This document shows, one piece after another, positions 25,733 to 34,902 of a stretch of DNA of 54,980 nucleotides. The notes below the pieces were generated by a model, which was given only the letters and a program-made list of their open reading frames with translations, was not told the origin of the DNA and did not search any database. The position numbers and the translations under genes were made by a program. Positions within the stretch are counted from its first letter, which is position 1; every line of letters starts with the position of its first letter. Origin of the DNA: a bacterium (lineage in GTDB: Bacteria > Bacillota > Clostridia > Oscillospirales > Acutalibacteraceae); contig JAHKVW010000132.1 in NCBI GenBank assembly GCA_020624805.1, positions 1 to 54,980 of the forward strand, in the 5' to 3' direction.

Positions 25733-26917
25733 ATGAAAGAATTTGAATTAAAATACGGTTGCAACCCCAACCAGAAACCCGCGAAGATCTTTATGCACGA
25801 CGGTTCCGATCTGCCGATCGAGATCCTGTGCGGCAGACCCGGCTACATCAACTTCCTTGACGCGTTCAACTCCTGGCAGCTCGTCAAGGAGCTCAAAGAG
25901 GCGCTCGGACTGCCTGCCGTCACCTCGTTCAAGCACGTCAGCCCCACCTCGGCGGCTGTCGGCGTACCGCTTTCCGATAAGCTCAAAAAGGCTTGCTTTG
26001 TCGATGATATCGAGGGGCTGGACGACAGCCCGCTCGCCTGCGCCTATGCGCGTGCGCGCGGTACCGACCGTATGTGCTCCTTCGGCGACTGGGTCGCGCT
26101 GAGCGATGTCTGCGACGTGACCACCGCGAAAATGATCCAGCGTGAGGTAAGTGACGGCATCATCGCCCCCGGCTATGAGCCCGAGGCGCTCGAGATCCTC
26201 AAATCCAAGAGAAAAGGCAACTACAATATCGTACAGATCGACCCGAACTATGTTCCCGATCCCGTTGAGCATAAGCAGGTCTACGGCATCACCTTTGAGC
26301 AGGGCAGAAACAACTTTGAGATCAACCGCGCGCTGCTCGAGAACATCGTGACCAAGAACAAGGAGATGCCCGAGAGCGCTGTGCGCGATCTGATCATCTC
26401 CCTGATCACCCTCAAATATACCCAGTCCAATTCCGTCTGCTACGCGGTAGACGGTCAGGCGATCGGCGTCGGCGCGGGTCAGCAGAGCCGTATCCATTGC
26501 ACCCGTCTGGCAGGCTCCAAGGCGGATACATGGTTCCTCCGCCAGAGCGACAAGGTGCTGAACCTCCCGTTCCGTGAGGATATCCGCCGTCCCGACCGCG
26601 ACAACGTCATCGACGGTTATATCAACCGCAATGAAGAGGACGTTACCGCTGACGGCAACTGGCAGAAATACTTTACCGAGCAGCCCGCTCCCTTTACCGA
26701 TGAGGAGCAGAGAGCGTATCTCGATACCATCGACAACGTCGCGCTCGGTTCGGACGCGTTCTTCCCGTTCTCCGACAATATCGAGAGAGCGTACAAGAGC
26801 GGCGTCAAATATATCGCGGAGCCCGGCGGCTCCATCCGTGATGACGCGGTCATCGACTGCTGTGACAAATACGGTATGGCGATGGCGTTCACCGGTATGC
26901 GCCTTTTCCATCACTGA
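25733..26917 (+). CDS. purH: AICAR formyltransferase, stand-alone
   Basis: Formylates AICAR with 10-formyl-tetrahydrofolate. The 394-residue single-domain protein corresponds to the transformylase part of PurH: LKYGCNPNQKPAKI near the start, SFKHVSPTSAAVG with the catalytic Lys-His pair, CSFGDWVALSD, GQAIGVGAGQQSRIHCT and EPGGSIRDDAVI. GAGGAG precedes the ATG. No cyclohydrolase domain is attached; the preceding gene supplies it. Confidence 0.92.
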   Translation: MKEFELKYGCNPNQKPAKIFMHDGSDLPIEILCGRPGYINFLDAFNSWQLVKELKEALGLPAVTSFKHVSPTSAAVGVPLSDKLKKACFVDDIEGLDDSPLACAYARARGTDRMCSFGDWVALSDVCDVTTAKMIQREVSDGIIAPGYEPEALEILKSKRKGNYNIVQIDPNYVPDPVEHKQVYGITFEQGRNNFEINRALLENIVTKNKEMPESAVRDLIISLITLKYTQSNSVCYAVDGQAIGVGAGQQSRIHCTRLAGSKADTWFLRQSDKVLNLPFREDIRRPDRDNVIDGYINRNEEDVTADGNWQKYFTEQPAPFTDEEQRAYLDTIDNVALGSDAFFPFSDNIERAYKSGVKYIAEPGGSIRDDAVIDCCDKYGMAMAFTGMRLFHH

Positions 26918-26926
26918 TATTTCCGG

Positions 26927-27063
26927 TGTAGGGGAGAGTCTTGACTCTCCCGATCGCTAAGCGAATGGTTGCAGTATTTTTGTGAATGATTTTTTGAAAG
27001 ATATCAATTTGGCTGTCGGTTTTTTTGACGGACAACAGGGAGGGTCAAGACCCTCCCCTACAA
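26927..27063. repeat. TGTAGGGGA-type inverted repeat element between purH and purD
   Basis: TGTAGGGGAGAGTCTTGACT at the left and AGGGTCAAGACCCTCCCCTA plus CA at the right form long inverted ends around about 80 bases without coding features. The ends relate it to the TGTAGGG family. Confidence 0.75.
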
Positions 27064-27088
27064 TAAGTTGGTTAAAAGGGGAAACAAC

Positions 27089-28354
27089 ATGAAAGTATTA
27101 GTTGTAGGCGGCGGCGGACGCGAGCACGCCATCATCAAAAAACTGAAAGAGAATCAAGCGATCGATGTGATCTACGCCCTGCCGGGCAACGGCGGTATCG
27201 CCGCTGACGCACAGTGCGTCAATATCGGCGCAACGGATATCGACAGCATCGTGACCTTCGCCGTGGAGAACAGCATCGACTACGCGGTCGTCGCGCCCGA
27301 CGATCCGCTGGTGCTGGGCTGTGTCGACGCGCTCGAAGCGCACGGCGTCCCCTGCTTCGGACCGCGCAGTGAAGCCGCGATCATCGAGGGCAGCAAGGTC
27401 TTTTCCAAGAACCTGATGAAGAAATACGGCATCCCCACCGCGGCTTATGAAGTATTTGACGATGCGGACAAGGCGCTTGCGTACATCAAGACCGCTCCGA
27501 TCCCTACCGTTATCAAGGCGGACGGCTTAGCATTGGGCAAGGGCGTGATCATCGCCATGACCCGCGAAGAGGCAGAGGATGCGATCATCTCCATCATGAA
27601 GGACAAGAAGTTCGGCAAGAGCGGCAACAGCATCGTGGTCGAAGAGTTCCTCGAAGGCCCCGAGGTCAGCGTGTTGAGCTTCACCGACGGTAAGGTCGTC
27701 GTGCCGATGATCTCCTCGATGGATCACAAGCGTGCCGGCGATAACGACACGGGTCTGAATACCGGCGGCATGGGCACGGTCGCTCCGAATCCATACTACA
27801 CCGAGGCGGTCGCAAAGGAGTGCATGGAGAAGATCTTTTTGCCGACCATCAACGCGATGAACGCCGAGGGCAGAACCTTCAAGGGCTGCCTGTACTTCGG
27901 CTTGATGATCACCAAGGACGGCCCCAAGGTCATCGAATACAACTGCCGTTTCGGCGATCCCGAAACACAGGTCGTTCTGCCGCTGCTCAAATCCGACCTG
28001 TTCACCATCATGAAAGCCACTACCGACGGTACGCTTGCGCAGACGGAAGTGGAGTTCGCGGATAAAAACGCCGCCTGTGTCATCATGGCGAGCGAGGGTT
28101 ATCCCGTATCCTATGAAAAGGGCTACGAGATCACCATCCCCGAGGATATCGCCGACTGTGTATTTGTCGCGGGCGCTAAGTGTGAGGACGGCAAGCTCCT
28201 GACCTCCGGCGGACGCGTCTTAGGCGTGACCGCGATCGCCGACACCTTGCAGGAAGCGATCGACAGCTCCTACAAAATAGTGGAGCGAATTCATTTTGAC
28301 AACGCCTTTTACCGCCATGATATCGGTCAAAGAGCGCTGAAAGCGAAAGAGTAA
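27089..28354 (+). CDS. purD: Phosphoribosylamine-glycine ligase
   Basis: ATP-dependent ligation of phosphoribosylamine and glycine. The 421-residue ATP-grasp protein starts MKVLVVGGGGREHAI and carries ALPGNGGIA, VIKADGLALGKGV, the DHKRAGDNDTGLNTGGMG loop and EYNCRFGDPETQ. ATG 27089 follows AAAGGGG; an earlier TTG in frame lacks a site. A MITE-like element separates it from purL. Confidence 0.96.
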   Translation: MKVLVVGGGGREHAIIKKLKENQAIDVIYALPGNGGIAADAQCVNIGATDIDSIVTFAVENSIDYAVVAPDDPLVLGCVDALEAHGVPCFGPRSEAAIIEGSKVFSKNLMKKYGIPTAAYEVFDDADKALAYIKTAPIPTVIKADGLALGKGVIIAMTREEAEDAIISIMKDKKFGKSGNSIVVEEFLEGPEVSVLSFTDGKVVVPMISSMDHKRAGDNDTGLNTGGMGTVAPNPYYTEAVAKECMEKIFLPTINAMNAEGRTFKGCLYFGLMITKDGPKVIEYNCRFGDPETQVVLPLLKSDLFTIMKATTDGTLAQTEVEFADKNAACVIMASEGYPVSYEKGYEITIPEDIADCVFVAGAKCEDGKLLTSGGRVLGVTAIADTLQEAIDSSYKIVERIHFDNAFYRHDIGQRALKAKE

Positions 28355-28361
28355 GAGCAAG

Positions 28362-28563
28362 AGCCTTCCCCTCGGGGGGGAAGGTGTCACCAACGGTGAC
28401 GGATGAGGGGATCACCTATCCTTTCATCAATGATTCAAAGAGTGTTGTACATCACCATTTGTAAGGGGATATTTCTGTGCAACTGAATTCGGGGTAAGAA
28501 TGGAAAAGTCTGCCCCTCATCAGTCAGACGTTGTCTGACAGCTTCCCCCCAAGGGGAAGCCTA
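28362..28563. repeat. MITE-like element (CCTTCCCC-ended) between purD and purL
   Basis: AGCCTTCCCCTCGGGGGGGA at the left and CTTCCCCCCAAGGGGAAGC at the right. GGTGACGGATGAGGGGA is matched by TGCCCCTCATC. A short internal stretch, TCAAAGAGTGT, recalls the copies at 50408-50613 and 54592-54863. Confidence 0.75.
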
Positions 28564-28585
28564 TTTGATTCCTACGGAGGATGAA

Positions 28586-31500
28586 ATGGTTTATAGAGTA
28601 TTTGTAGAAAAGAAAGAGGGCTTGCAGAATGAGGCAAAAGCCCTGCTCAGCGAGATCAACGAGCTTTTGTCGATCAAGTCCCTGACCGATGTGCGCGTCA
28701 TCAACCGCTACGACGCGGAGAATATCACCGAGGAGCTGTTCAATTATGCTGTCGGCGCGGTGTTCTCTGAGCCGCAGCTCGATATCGCGACGCCCGAAAT
28801 AGTGATTGAAAAAGGCGCGCGTGCCTTTGCTGTGGAGTTCCTGCCCGGTCAGTTCGACCAGCGCGCGGATTCCGCCGCCCAGTGTATCCAGATCATCTCG
28901 CAGGGCGACCGCCCGACGATCCGTTCGGCAAAGGTCTATGTCCTGTACGGCAATCTGACCGACGCCGAGATCGCTGAGATCAAGAAATATGTCATCAACC
29001 CCGTCGAGGCGCGTGAGGCGGCACTCACGAAGCCCGCGACCCTGACGGTTCAATATGAGATCCCGACTACCGTCAAGACCCTTGACGGCTTCAATCAGCT
29101 CGACAGAGAGGAGCTCGCTCAGTTCATAGCGGACTACGGTCTGGCGATGGATATCGACGATATCGCCTTCTGTCAGCAGTATTTTCAGTCGGAGCACCGT
29201 GACCCGACCATCACCGAGATCCGCATGATCGACACCTATTGGTCGGATCACTGCCGTCATACCACCTTCCTGACCACGATCGACAGCGTGAAGTTCGAAG
29301 ATGAGCTTTTACAAAAAACGTATGAAGAATATATTTCCGTTCGCGAACAGCTCGGAAGAACCAAGCCTATTTGTCTGATGGATCTGGCGACCATCGCCGT
29401 CCGTCAGCTCAAAAAGGACGGCAAGCTCGATAAGCTCGACGAGAGCGAGGAGATCAACGCCTGCACCGTGAAGATGGAGGTCGAGGTCGACGGTAATAAA
29501 GAGCCGTGGCTCCTGCTGTTCAAGAACGAGACCCATAACCATCCCACCGAGATCGAGCCCTTCGGCGGCGCGGCGACCTGTATCGGCGGCGCGATCCGCG
29601 ATCCGCTCTCGGGACGCGCTTATGTCTACGGCGCGATGCGTGTGACCGGCGCGGCTGATCCGACCGTTCCCGTGTCCGAGACCATCGAGGGCAAGCTCCC
29701 GCAGCGCAAGATCGTCACCACCGCCGCGCAGGGCTACAGCTCCTACGGCAACCAGATCGGTCTGGCGACCGGTATCGTGGACGAGATCTACCATCCCGGC
29801 TATGCCGCGAAGCGTATGGAGATCGGCGCGGTCATCGCCGCGGCTCCCGCTGAGAATGTCCGCCGCGAGGTCCCCGCTCCCGGTGATGTGGTCATTCTGC
29901 TTGGCGGCGCGACTGGACGCGACGGTATCGGCGGCGCGACAGGCTCTTCCAAGGCGCACAACGCTCATTCGGTAGAGACCTGCGGCGCTGAGGTGCAGAA
30001 GGGTAACGCCCCCGAGGAGAGAAAACTGCAAAGATTGTTCCGCAACCGTGAAGCGACCCGCATGATCAAGCGCTGTAACGACTTCGGCGCGGGCGGCGTT
30101 TCCGTTGCGATCGGCGAGCTGGCTGACGGTCTCGATATCGACCTCAACGCCGTTCCCAAAAAATATGAGGGTCTGGACGGCACGGAGCTGGCGATCTCCG
30201 AATCACAGGAGCGCATGGCGGTCGTCATCGAGCCCGAGAACGTCGACGCGTTTTTGGCGCTGGCGAAGGAGGAGAATCTGAACGCCTGCCCGGTTGCCGT
30301 GGTCAAGGAAGAGCCCCGACTCACCATGACATGGAACGGCAGCAAGATCGTCGATATCTCCCGCGAGTTCCTCAATTCTAACGGCGCGGAGAAGCATATC
30401 GATATCACGCCCGCCGCTCCCGAAGACTATTCTAAGACGATCAACGGCAGCTTTGCCGAGAATATGAAGCAGCTCGCTTCCGATCTGAATATCTGCTCCA
30501 AGCGCGGTCTGTCCGAGCGCTTTGACTCCACCATCGGCGCGGGCACGGTGCTGATGCCCTTCGGCGGCAAGAATCAGCTCACCCCGATCCAGGCGATGGT
30601 GCAGAAGGTCAGCGTGGAGAAGAAGCACACCGACACCGTTTCCCTGATGGCGTGGGGCTACAACCCGCTCATCACCGAGAAAAGTCCCTATCACGGCGCG
30701 TATCTGGCGGTCGTGGAAAGTGTTTCCAAGCTGATCGCGACCGGCGCGTCCTTTGAGGATGTGTACCTGACCTTCCAGGAGTATTTTGAGAAGCCCGGTA
30801 CGGACGGCAAACGCTGGGGCAAGCCGCTTTCGGCACTGCTCGGCGCGTTCAAGGCGCAGATGAACCTCGGTATCGGCTCCATCGGCGGCAAGGACAGTAT
30901 GTCCGGCAGCTTTGAGGATCTCGACGTCCCGCCGACGCTGGTATCCTTCGCCGTTACCACCGATCAGGTGAAGAACATCATTTCTCCCGAGTTCAAGGCG
31001 GCAGGTCACAAGGTATATCTGCTCGCTCCCGATTATGATAAAAACGGTCTGCCCGAGACCGACAGCCTGATCGCGCTGTACAACAAGGTCACCGACCTGA
31101 TGCGCGCGGGCAAGGTCTGCGCCGCGTATACGCCGACCATCGGCGGCATCGCCGAGGCGGTCATGAAATCCGCGTTCGGCAACGGCTTCGGCTTCGATTT
31201 CAATGAGAGTGTTTCTTTGGACACGCTCTTTGGCTATTGCTACGGCGCGTTCCTGATCGAAACGGATGAAACGCTCGACGCTACGCTGATCGGTACGATT
31301 ACCAATGACGGCAAATTCTCCTACGGCGCTGAGTCCGTCGCGGAAAATGATATATTAAAGGTATATGAGGATAAGCTCGAGGGCGTTTATTCCTGCAACA
31401 TCGCTGATACAAAGGCTCCGGTCGAGACCTTCTCCTATACCGCTAACACAACACAGAACCAAAAAGCACACGCTTGCTCGGCAAAGCCCAAGGTGCTGAT

Positions 31501-32284
31501 CCCCGCGTTCCCGGGTACCAACTGCGAGTACGATTCCGCCAAGGCGATGGCTGACGCGGGCGCTGACGCGAAGATCCTCGTCATCAACAACCTGAGTGCC
31601 GAGGGCATCCGGCAGAGTGTGGAGCAGTTCGCGAACGAGCTGAAGACCGCGCAAATGGTCTTTATCCCCGGCGGCTTCTCCGGCGGCGACGAGCCCGACG
31701 GTTCTGCGAAGTTCATCACCGCTTTCTTCCGCAACGCGGCAGTCAAAGAGGGCGTGACCGATCTGCTCGATAACCGCGGCGGCTTGATGTGCGGTATCTG
31801 CAACGGCTTCCAGGCGCTGATCAAGCTCGGTCTGGTGCCTTACGGCAAGATCATCGACACCGATGAGAACTGCCCGACCCTGACCTATAACACCATCTCG
31901 CGCCACCAGAGCCGTATCGTGCATACCCGCGTGGCGTCCAATATGAGCCCGTGGCTGAGCTTGACCAACGTCGGCGATGTGTACAATGTGCCGATCTCAC
32001 ACGGCGAGGGCAGATTCTTTGCAAGCGAAGAGCTGGTAAGAGAATTAGCCGCAAACGGCCAGATCGCGACTCAGTACGTTGATTTACAGGGCAACGCGAC
32101 CACCGACGTTCATTTCAACCCGAACAACTCCGTCTACGCGATCGAGGGCATCACCTCGCCCGACGGCAGAGTATTCGGCAAGATGGGACACTCCGAGCGC
32201 TGGAACAGCGGTCTGTACCAAAATGTACCCGGCAACTACGACATCAGGATGTTTGAGTCGGCGGTCAAATATTTTAAGGGCTGA
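28586..32284 (+). CDS. purL: Phosphoribosylformylglycinamidine synthase, single-chain
   Basis: Converts FGAR to FGAM with glutamine and ATP. The 1232-residue chain fuses synthetase and glutaminase. TYWSDHCRHTTF, NETHNHPTEIEPFGGAATC and GGATGRDGIGGATGSS mark the synthetase halves. The C-terminal glutaminase has PAFPGTNCEYDSAKAM, the nucleophile Cys1072 in CGICNGFQ and PISHGEGRF. GGAGG precedes ATG 28586. It is the last gene of the operon, and a 14-bp hairpin follows the stop. Confidence 0.96.
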   Translation: MVYRVFVEKKEGLQNEAKALLSEINELLSIKSLTDVRVINRYDAENITEELFNYAVGAVFSEPQLDIATPEIVIEKGARAFAVEFLPGQFDQRADSAAQCIQIISQGDRPTIRSAKVYVLYGNLTDAEIAEIKKYVINPVEAREAALTKPATLTVQYEIPTTVKTLDGFNQLDREELAQFIADYGLAMDIDDIAFCQQYFQSEHRDPTITEIRMIDTYWSDHCRHTTFLTTIDSVKFEDELLQKTYEEYISVREQLGRTKPICLMDLATIAVRQLKKDGKLDKLDESEEINACTVKMEVEVDGNKEPWLLLFKNETHNHPTEIEPFGGAATCIGGAIRDPLSGRAYVYGAMRVTGAADPTVPVSETIEGKLPQRKIVTTAAQGYSSYGNQIGLATGIVDEIYHPGYAAKRMEIGAVIAAAPAENVRREVPAPGDVVILLGGATGRDGIGGATGSSKAHNAHSVETCGAEVQKGNAPEERKLQRLFRNREATRMIKRCNDFGAGGVSVAIGELADGLDIDLNAVPKKYEGLDGTELAISESQERMAVVIEPENVDAFLALAKEENLNACPVAVVKEEPRLTMTWNGSKIVDISREFLNSNGAEKHIDITPAAPEDYSKTINGSFAENMKQLASDLNICSKRGLSERFDSTIGAGTVLMPFGGKNQLTPIQAMVQKVSVEKKHTDTVSLMAWGYNPLITEKSPYHGAYLAVVESVSKLIATGASFEDVYLTFQEYFEKPGTDGKRWGKPLSALLGAFKAQMNLGIGSIGGKDSMSGSFEDLDVPPTLVSFAVTTDQVKNIISPEFKAAGHKVYLLAPDYDKNGLPETDSLIALYNKVTDLMRAGKVCAAYTPTIGGIAEAVMKSAFGNGFGFDFNESVSLDTLFGYCYGAFLIETDETLDATLIGTITNDGKFSYGAESVAENDILKVYEDKLEGVYSCNIADTKAPVETFSYTANTTQNQKAHACSAKPKVLIPAFPGTNCEYDSAKAMADAGADAKILVINNLSAEGIRQSVEQFANELKTAQMVFIPGGFSGGDEPDGSAKFITAFFRNAAVKEGVTDLLDNRGGLMCGICNGFQALIKLGLVPYGKIIDTDENCPTLTYNTISRHQSRIVHTRVASNMSPWLSLTNVGDVYNVPISHGEGRFFASEELVRELAANGQIATQYVDLQGNATTDVHFNPNNSVYAIEGITSPDGRVFGKMGHSERWNSGLYQNVPGNYDIRMFESAVKYFKG

Positions 32285-32303
32285 TAAGTATATTATTATA
32301 AGG

Positions 32304-32336
32304 AAAGGCTGCTGTTCGCGTTGAACAGCAGCCTTT
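32304..32336. terminator. Strong hairpin ending the nucleotide operon
   Basis: AAAGGCTGCTGTTC and its perfect reverse complement flank a five-base loop, 20 bases after purL. A/T tracts on both sides let it serve the convergent lipoprotein gene (stop at 32373) too. Confidence 0.85.
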
Positions 32337-32372
32337 ATACATATATAATGATTATTCGGATGTTCTTTGTCC

Positions 32373-33131
32373 TTAGACACCGCCAACCACACGGTTGAGG
32401 ATAATAGATGTGACTAACGCAGTGTCTTTGTCTTTGTCATACCTCAAATAGATTTCCAGCGTATCGGTGGAATCGAGATTGCCCTTGGTTGTCGCGTTCA
32501 GATAGTTCAGCCCGATCTCTGTGCCTGCCGTGTCGGTCAATACGGTGATGTTGAGTTTCGGCGTGCCGAGTGCGTCGAGCACCTCCTTAAGCGTGGAGCC
32601 GCAGGTGATCCCGCTGTAAGTGAAAGGCAGACAGCCGTTCTCGGGAGAAGTGCCGTTGAACTGCATGATCGGCATATCCGAAAATTTCTGCGGCTGATCA
32701 GTGCTGTTGTCTACCGCAAGGTTACAGAATTTGTCGCCCTTGGTGATACTGAAGCCCTGTACGGTGTTGGGTTCTACGGTTTCGATATCCGTATCGGGCT
32801 TGTAGCCGAGCGCGGTCAGCTCGCTGACGGTGGTCGTGCCGAGCGTGAAGACGTTATCTTCTAACTTAAAATCAAGTCCGATCTCGTCGTATTCTTCACT
32901 GAATCCGTTCCAGTGCCGAAACAGACCGTTTTCATCGTCCTGCAGGGTCGCTTCCATCTTGCTCACATCGGCAGCGGATTCAACATACGCGCACGCGGCG
33001 TCGAACTCGCCGCGCAGGGCGGCGGTATTAACGGCGGTCGGCTCGGGATCGATCTCGATATGATCCTTAGAACAGGCACACAGGCTGAAAATCAAAGCGG
33101 CAGTCAGGATTAGTAATAGCCATTTTTTCAT
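32373..33131 (-). CDS. Lipoprotein of unknown function
   Basis: Protein of 252 residues with a clear lipoprotein signal: KK, hydrophobic core LLLILTAALIFSL, lipobox CAC with the modified Cys near residue 20. The exported part has no family I recognise. Residues about 160-220 (PFTYSGITCGSTLKEVLDAL) recall small beta-rich domains of other secreted Firmicutes proteins. GGAG precedes the ATG. It is a single minus-strand gene between the nucleotide and ribosomal operons, convergent with purL. Confidence 0.75.
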   Translation of the reverse strand: MKKWLLLILTAALIFSLCACSKDHIEIDPEPTAVNTAALRGEFDAACAYVESAADVSKMEATLQDDENGLFRHWNGFSEEYDEIGLDFKLEDNVFTLGTTTVSELTALGYKPDTDIETVEPNTVQGFSITKGDKFCNLAVDNSTDQPQKFSDMPIMQFNGTSPENGCLPFTYSGITCGSTLKEVLDALGTPKLNITVLTDTAGTEIGLNYLNATTKGNLDSTDTLEIYLRYDKDKDTALVTSIILNRVVGGV

Positions 33132-33350
33132 TTTATCATCTCCGATGGATATTTACCTTATTATATTGTCACGCTTGAACAAAATCAAGTTTTTTGATAA
33201 TGTTTTAAAATGGGAAAGAATGGCGAAAAAGGAGATTCTCCTTGTGGTTGAGGAGGATTGACACACAAGATATAGACGGTTTGTGCAAGATGCATAAAAA
33301 GAGAGCAAAAATATCGTCGTATTTCTCAAATGTAAATTTTCTGTAATTTC

Positions 33351-33379
33351 TTGCAATTTCAGTTCTTATATACTATAAT
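33351..33379 (+). promoter_or_regulatory. Sigma-A promoter of the ribosomal protein operon
   Basis: TTGCAA (33351-33356), exactly 17 bases, TATAAT (33374-33379). It gives a leader of about 300 bases before rpsJ. No other equally good promoter is seen in the 557-base gap 33132-33688. Confidence 0.85.
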
Positions 33380-33569
33380 AAACCCTGCGTGACTGCACAA
33401 GATATGCGATGAAGCGGGAGGTTGCAACGCGTATACTACTCTCTTATTTGAGAACAGTATTCTGCGTTGGTTTTTCCGTGGAGTATGTCCGATTTTAAAC
33501 CGGGCGAAAGAATAGTTTGAGCTTTTGATGACATTGGGGTTGCTATGTCATTACTGCGCCACTGTGCTT

Positions 33570-33634
33570 CCGGTTGCCGCTTTGCGGCTATCGGCTTTTT
33601 TAACGGATGGGGTAGGAACACCCGGACGGGTGTT
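33570..33634 (+). promoter_or_regulatory. Leader terminator and hairpin before rpsJ, possible attenuator
   Basis: CCGGTTGCCGC (33570-33580) pairs with GCGGCTATCGG (33584-33594) apart from one mismatch and one G-T, and T6 follows, which makes a complete intrinsic terminator inside the leader. A second hairpin, AACACCC-GGAC-GGGTGTT (33617-33634), follows. Such a layout suggests attenuation of the S10 operon, as L4 does in enterobacteria, but the sensed molecule here is unknown. Confidence 0.55.
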
Positions 33635-33688
33635 TGAAAAGTTCGGCTTCAGTCGTGCCGACCCAAACAATATTTAGGAGGCGAAGAT

Positions 33689-34000
33689 ATGGCAGTCAAG
33701 GAAAAAATCAGAATCAGATTGAAGGGCTATGATCACCAGCTGGTTGATCAGTCCGCAGAAAGAATCGTAGCTACCGCTAAGCGTACCGGCGCGAGAGTAT
33801 CGGGTCCTGTCCCGCTCCCCACCGAGAAGCAGGTCGTTACCATTCTGCGCGCTGTTCATAAGTATAAGGACAGCCGCGAGCAGTTCGAGATGCGCACCCA
33901 CAAGCGCCTGATCGACATTTTAAGACCGTCCAACAAGACAGTCGAGGCTCTTATGAGCTTAGAGCTCCCTGCCGGCGTTGAGATTGAGATTAAATTATAA
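33689..34000 (+). CDS. rpsJ: 30S ribosomal protein S10
   Basis: First gene of the S10 cluster. The 103 residues are of normal length, with [19 protein letters not shown] at the start, [11 protein letters not shown] and [20 protein letters not shown] precedes the ATG. S10 also serves in transcription antitermination with NusB in many bacteria. It is followed by a 253-base gap occupied mainly by an inverted repeat. Confidence 0.98.
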   Translation: MAVKEKIRIRLKGYDHQLVDQSAERIVATAKRTGARVSGPVPLPTEKQVVTILRAVHKYKDSREQFEMRTHKRLIDILRPSNKTVEALMSLELPAGVEIEIKL

Positions 34001-34020
34001 TCGGTATTAACCCAATATAT

Positions 34021-34139
34021 CCGTCATTGCGGTTTGCTGTCATTCCGAGGGGCTCAAGCCCCGTGGGAATCCCACAAAAAGGAAATGCACTGTTCCTCTT
34101 TGTGGGATCGCCACAGCCCTGCGGGCTTCGCGATGACGC
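34021..34139. repeat. GTCATTGCG/GTCATTCCGAGG-type inverted repeat between rpsJ and rplC
   Basis: CGTCATTGCGG at the left is inverted as CGCGATGACG at the right. Inside, GTCATTCCGAGGGGCT, GTGGGAATCCCACAAA and TTTGTGGGATCGCCAC form further dyads. It resembles the GTCATTCCGAGG...GGGAATC elements common in other genomes. Confidence 0.65.
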
Positions 34140-34210
34140 GTTGATCGGAACGACCGATATATACCTATTATAATAATCACATTCCCAACCTACCACGCAG
34201 ACAGGGTCAT

Positions 34211-34226
34211 GTCGGCGAAAGCCGAC
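34211..34226 (+). other. Short GNRA-loop hairpin before rplC
   Basis: GTCGGC-GAAA-GCCGAC, 28 bases before the rplC start, has a stable GAAA tetraloop. It may stabilise or fine-tune the rplC message; no protein partner is suggested by sequence alone. Confidence 0.45.
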
Positions 34227-34253
34227 CAATAACCTAAAAGGAGGATATACAGA

Positions 34254-34886
34254 ATGCAGAAAGCATTAATCGGCAAGAAGATCGGTATGACACAGATCTT
34301 CGACGAAAAGGGAAAAGTTGTTCCCGTAACCGTAGTCGAGGCGGGCCCCTGTGTCGTTTCACAGGTCAAGACCGTTGAGACCGACGGCTACGCAGCCATC
34401 CAGATGGGCTACGGCGATGTAAAGCCGAAGCACGTCACAAAGCCCCTGCAGGGTCACTTCAAGAAGGCTGACGTAGCTCCCAAGAGAGTTCTTAAGGAAT
34501 TCAGATTTGATGACTGTGCCGCTTACGAGCTGGGTCAGGTCATCAAGGCAGATGTATTTGAAACAGGTGACAAGGTCGACGTCACGGGCAAGAGCAAGGG
34601 TAAAGGTTATGCCGGCGTTATCAAGCGTTGGAACTTCGCTCGACTCAAGGAATCTCACGGTACCGGCCCGAACGCTCGTCACGGCGGCTCTATGGGCGCT
34701 TGCTCCTCTCCCTCCAGAGTCTGGAAGGGCAAGAAGATGGCAGGCCACCTCGGTGCTGAGAAGGTCACTGTTCAGAATCTCGCCGTTGTCAAGATCGACG
34801 CTGAGGATAACCTCATCGCCATCAAGGGCGCCATCCCGGGCGCGAACGGCGGCTACGTTGTCATCAAAGACAGCGTAAAGGCTTAA
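34254..34886 (+). CDS. rplC: 50S ribosomal protein L3
   Basis: The 210 residues are typical: [17 protein letters not shown] at the start, then the conserved loop segment [31 protein letters not shown] and VIKDSVKA at the end. L3 reaches toward the peptidyl transferase centre. AAGGAGG precedes the ATG. It leads rplD by 16 bases. Confidence 0.98.
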   Translation: MQKALIGKKIGMTQIFDEKGKVVPVTVVEAGPCVVSQVKTVETDGYAAIQMGYGDVKPKHVTKPLQGHFKKADVAPKRVLKEFRFDDCAAYELGQVIKADVFETGDKVDVTGKSKGKGYAGVIKRWNFARLKESHGTGPNARHGGSMGACSSPSRVWKGKKMAGHLGAEKVTVQNLAVVKIDAEDNLIAIKGAIPGANGGYVVIKDSVKA

Positions 34887-34902
34887 GGAAGGAGGAAATC
34901 AC

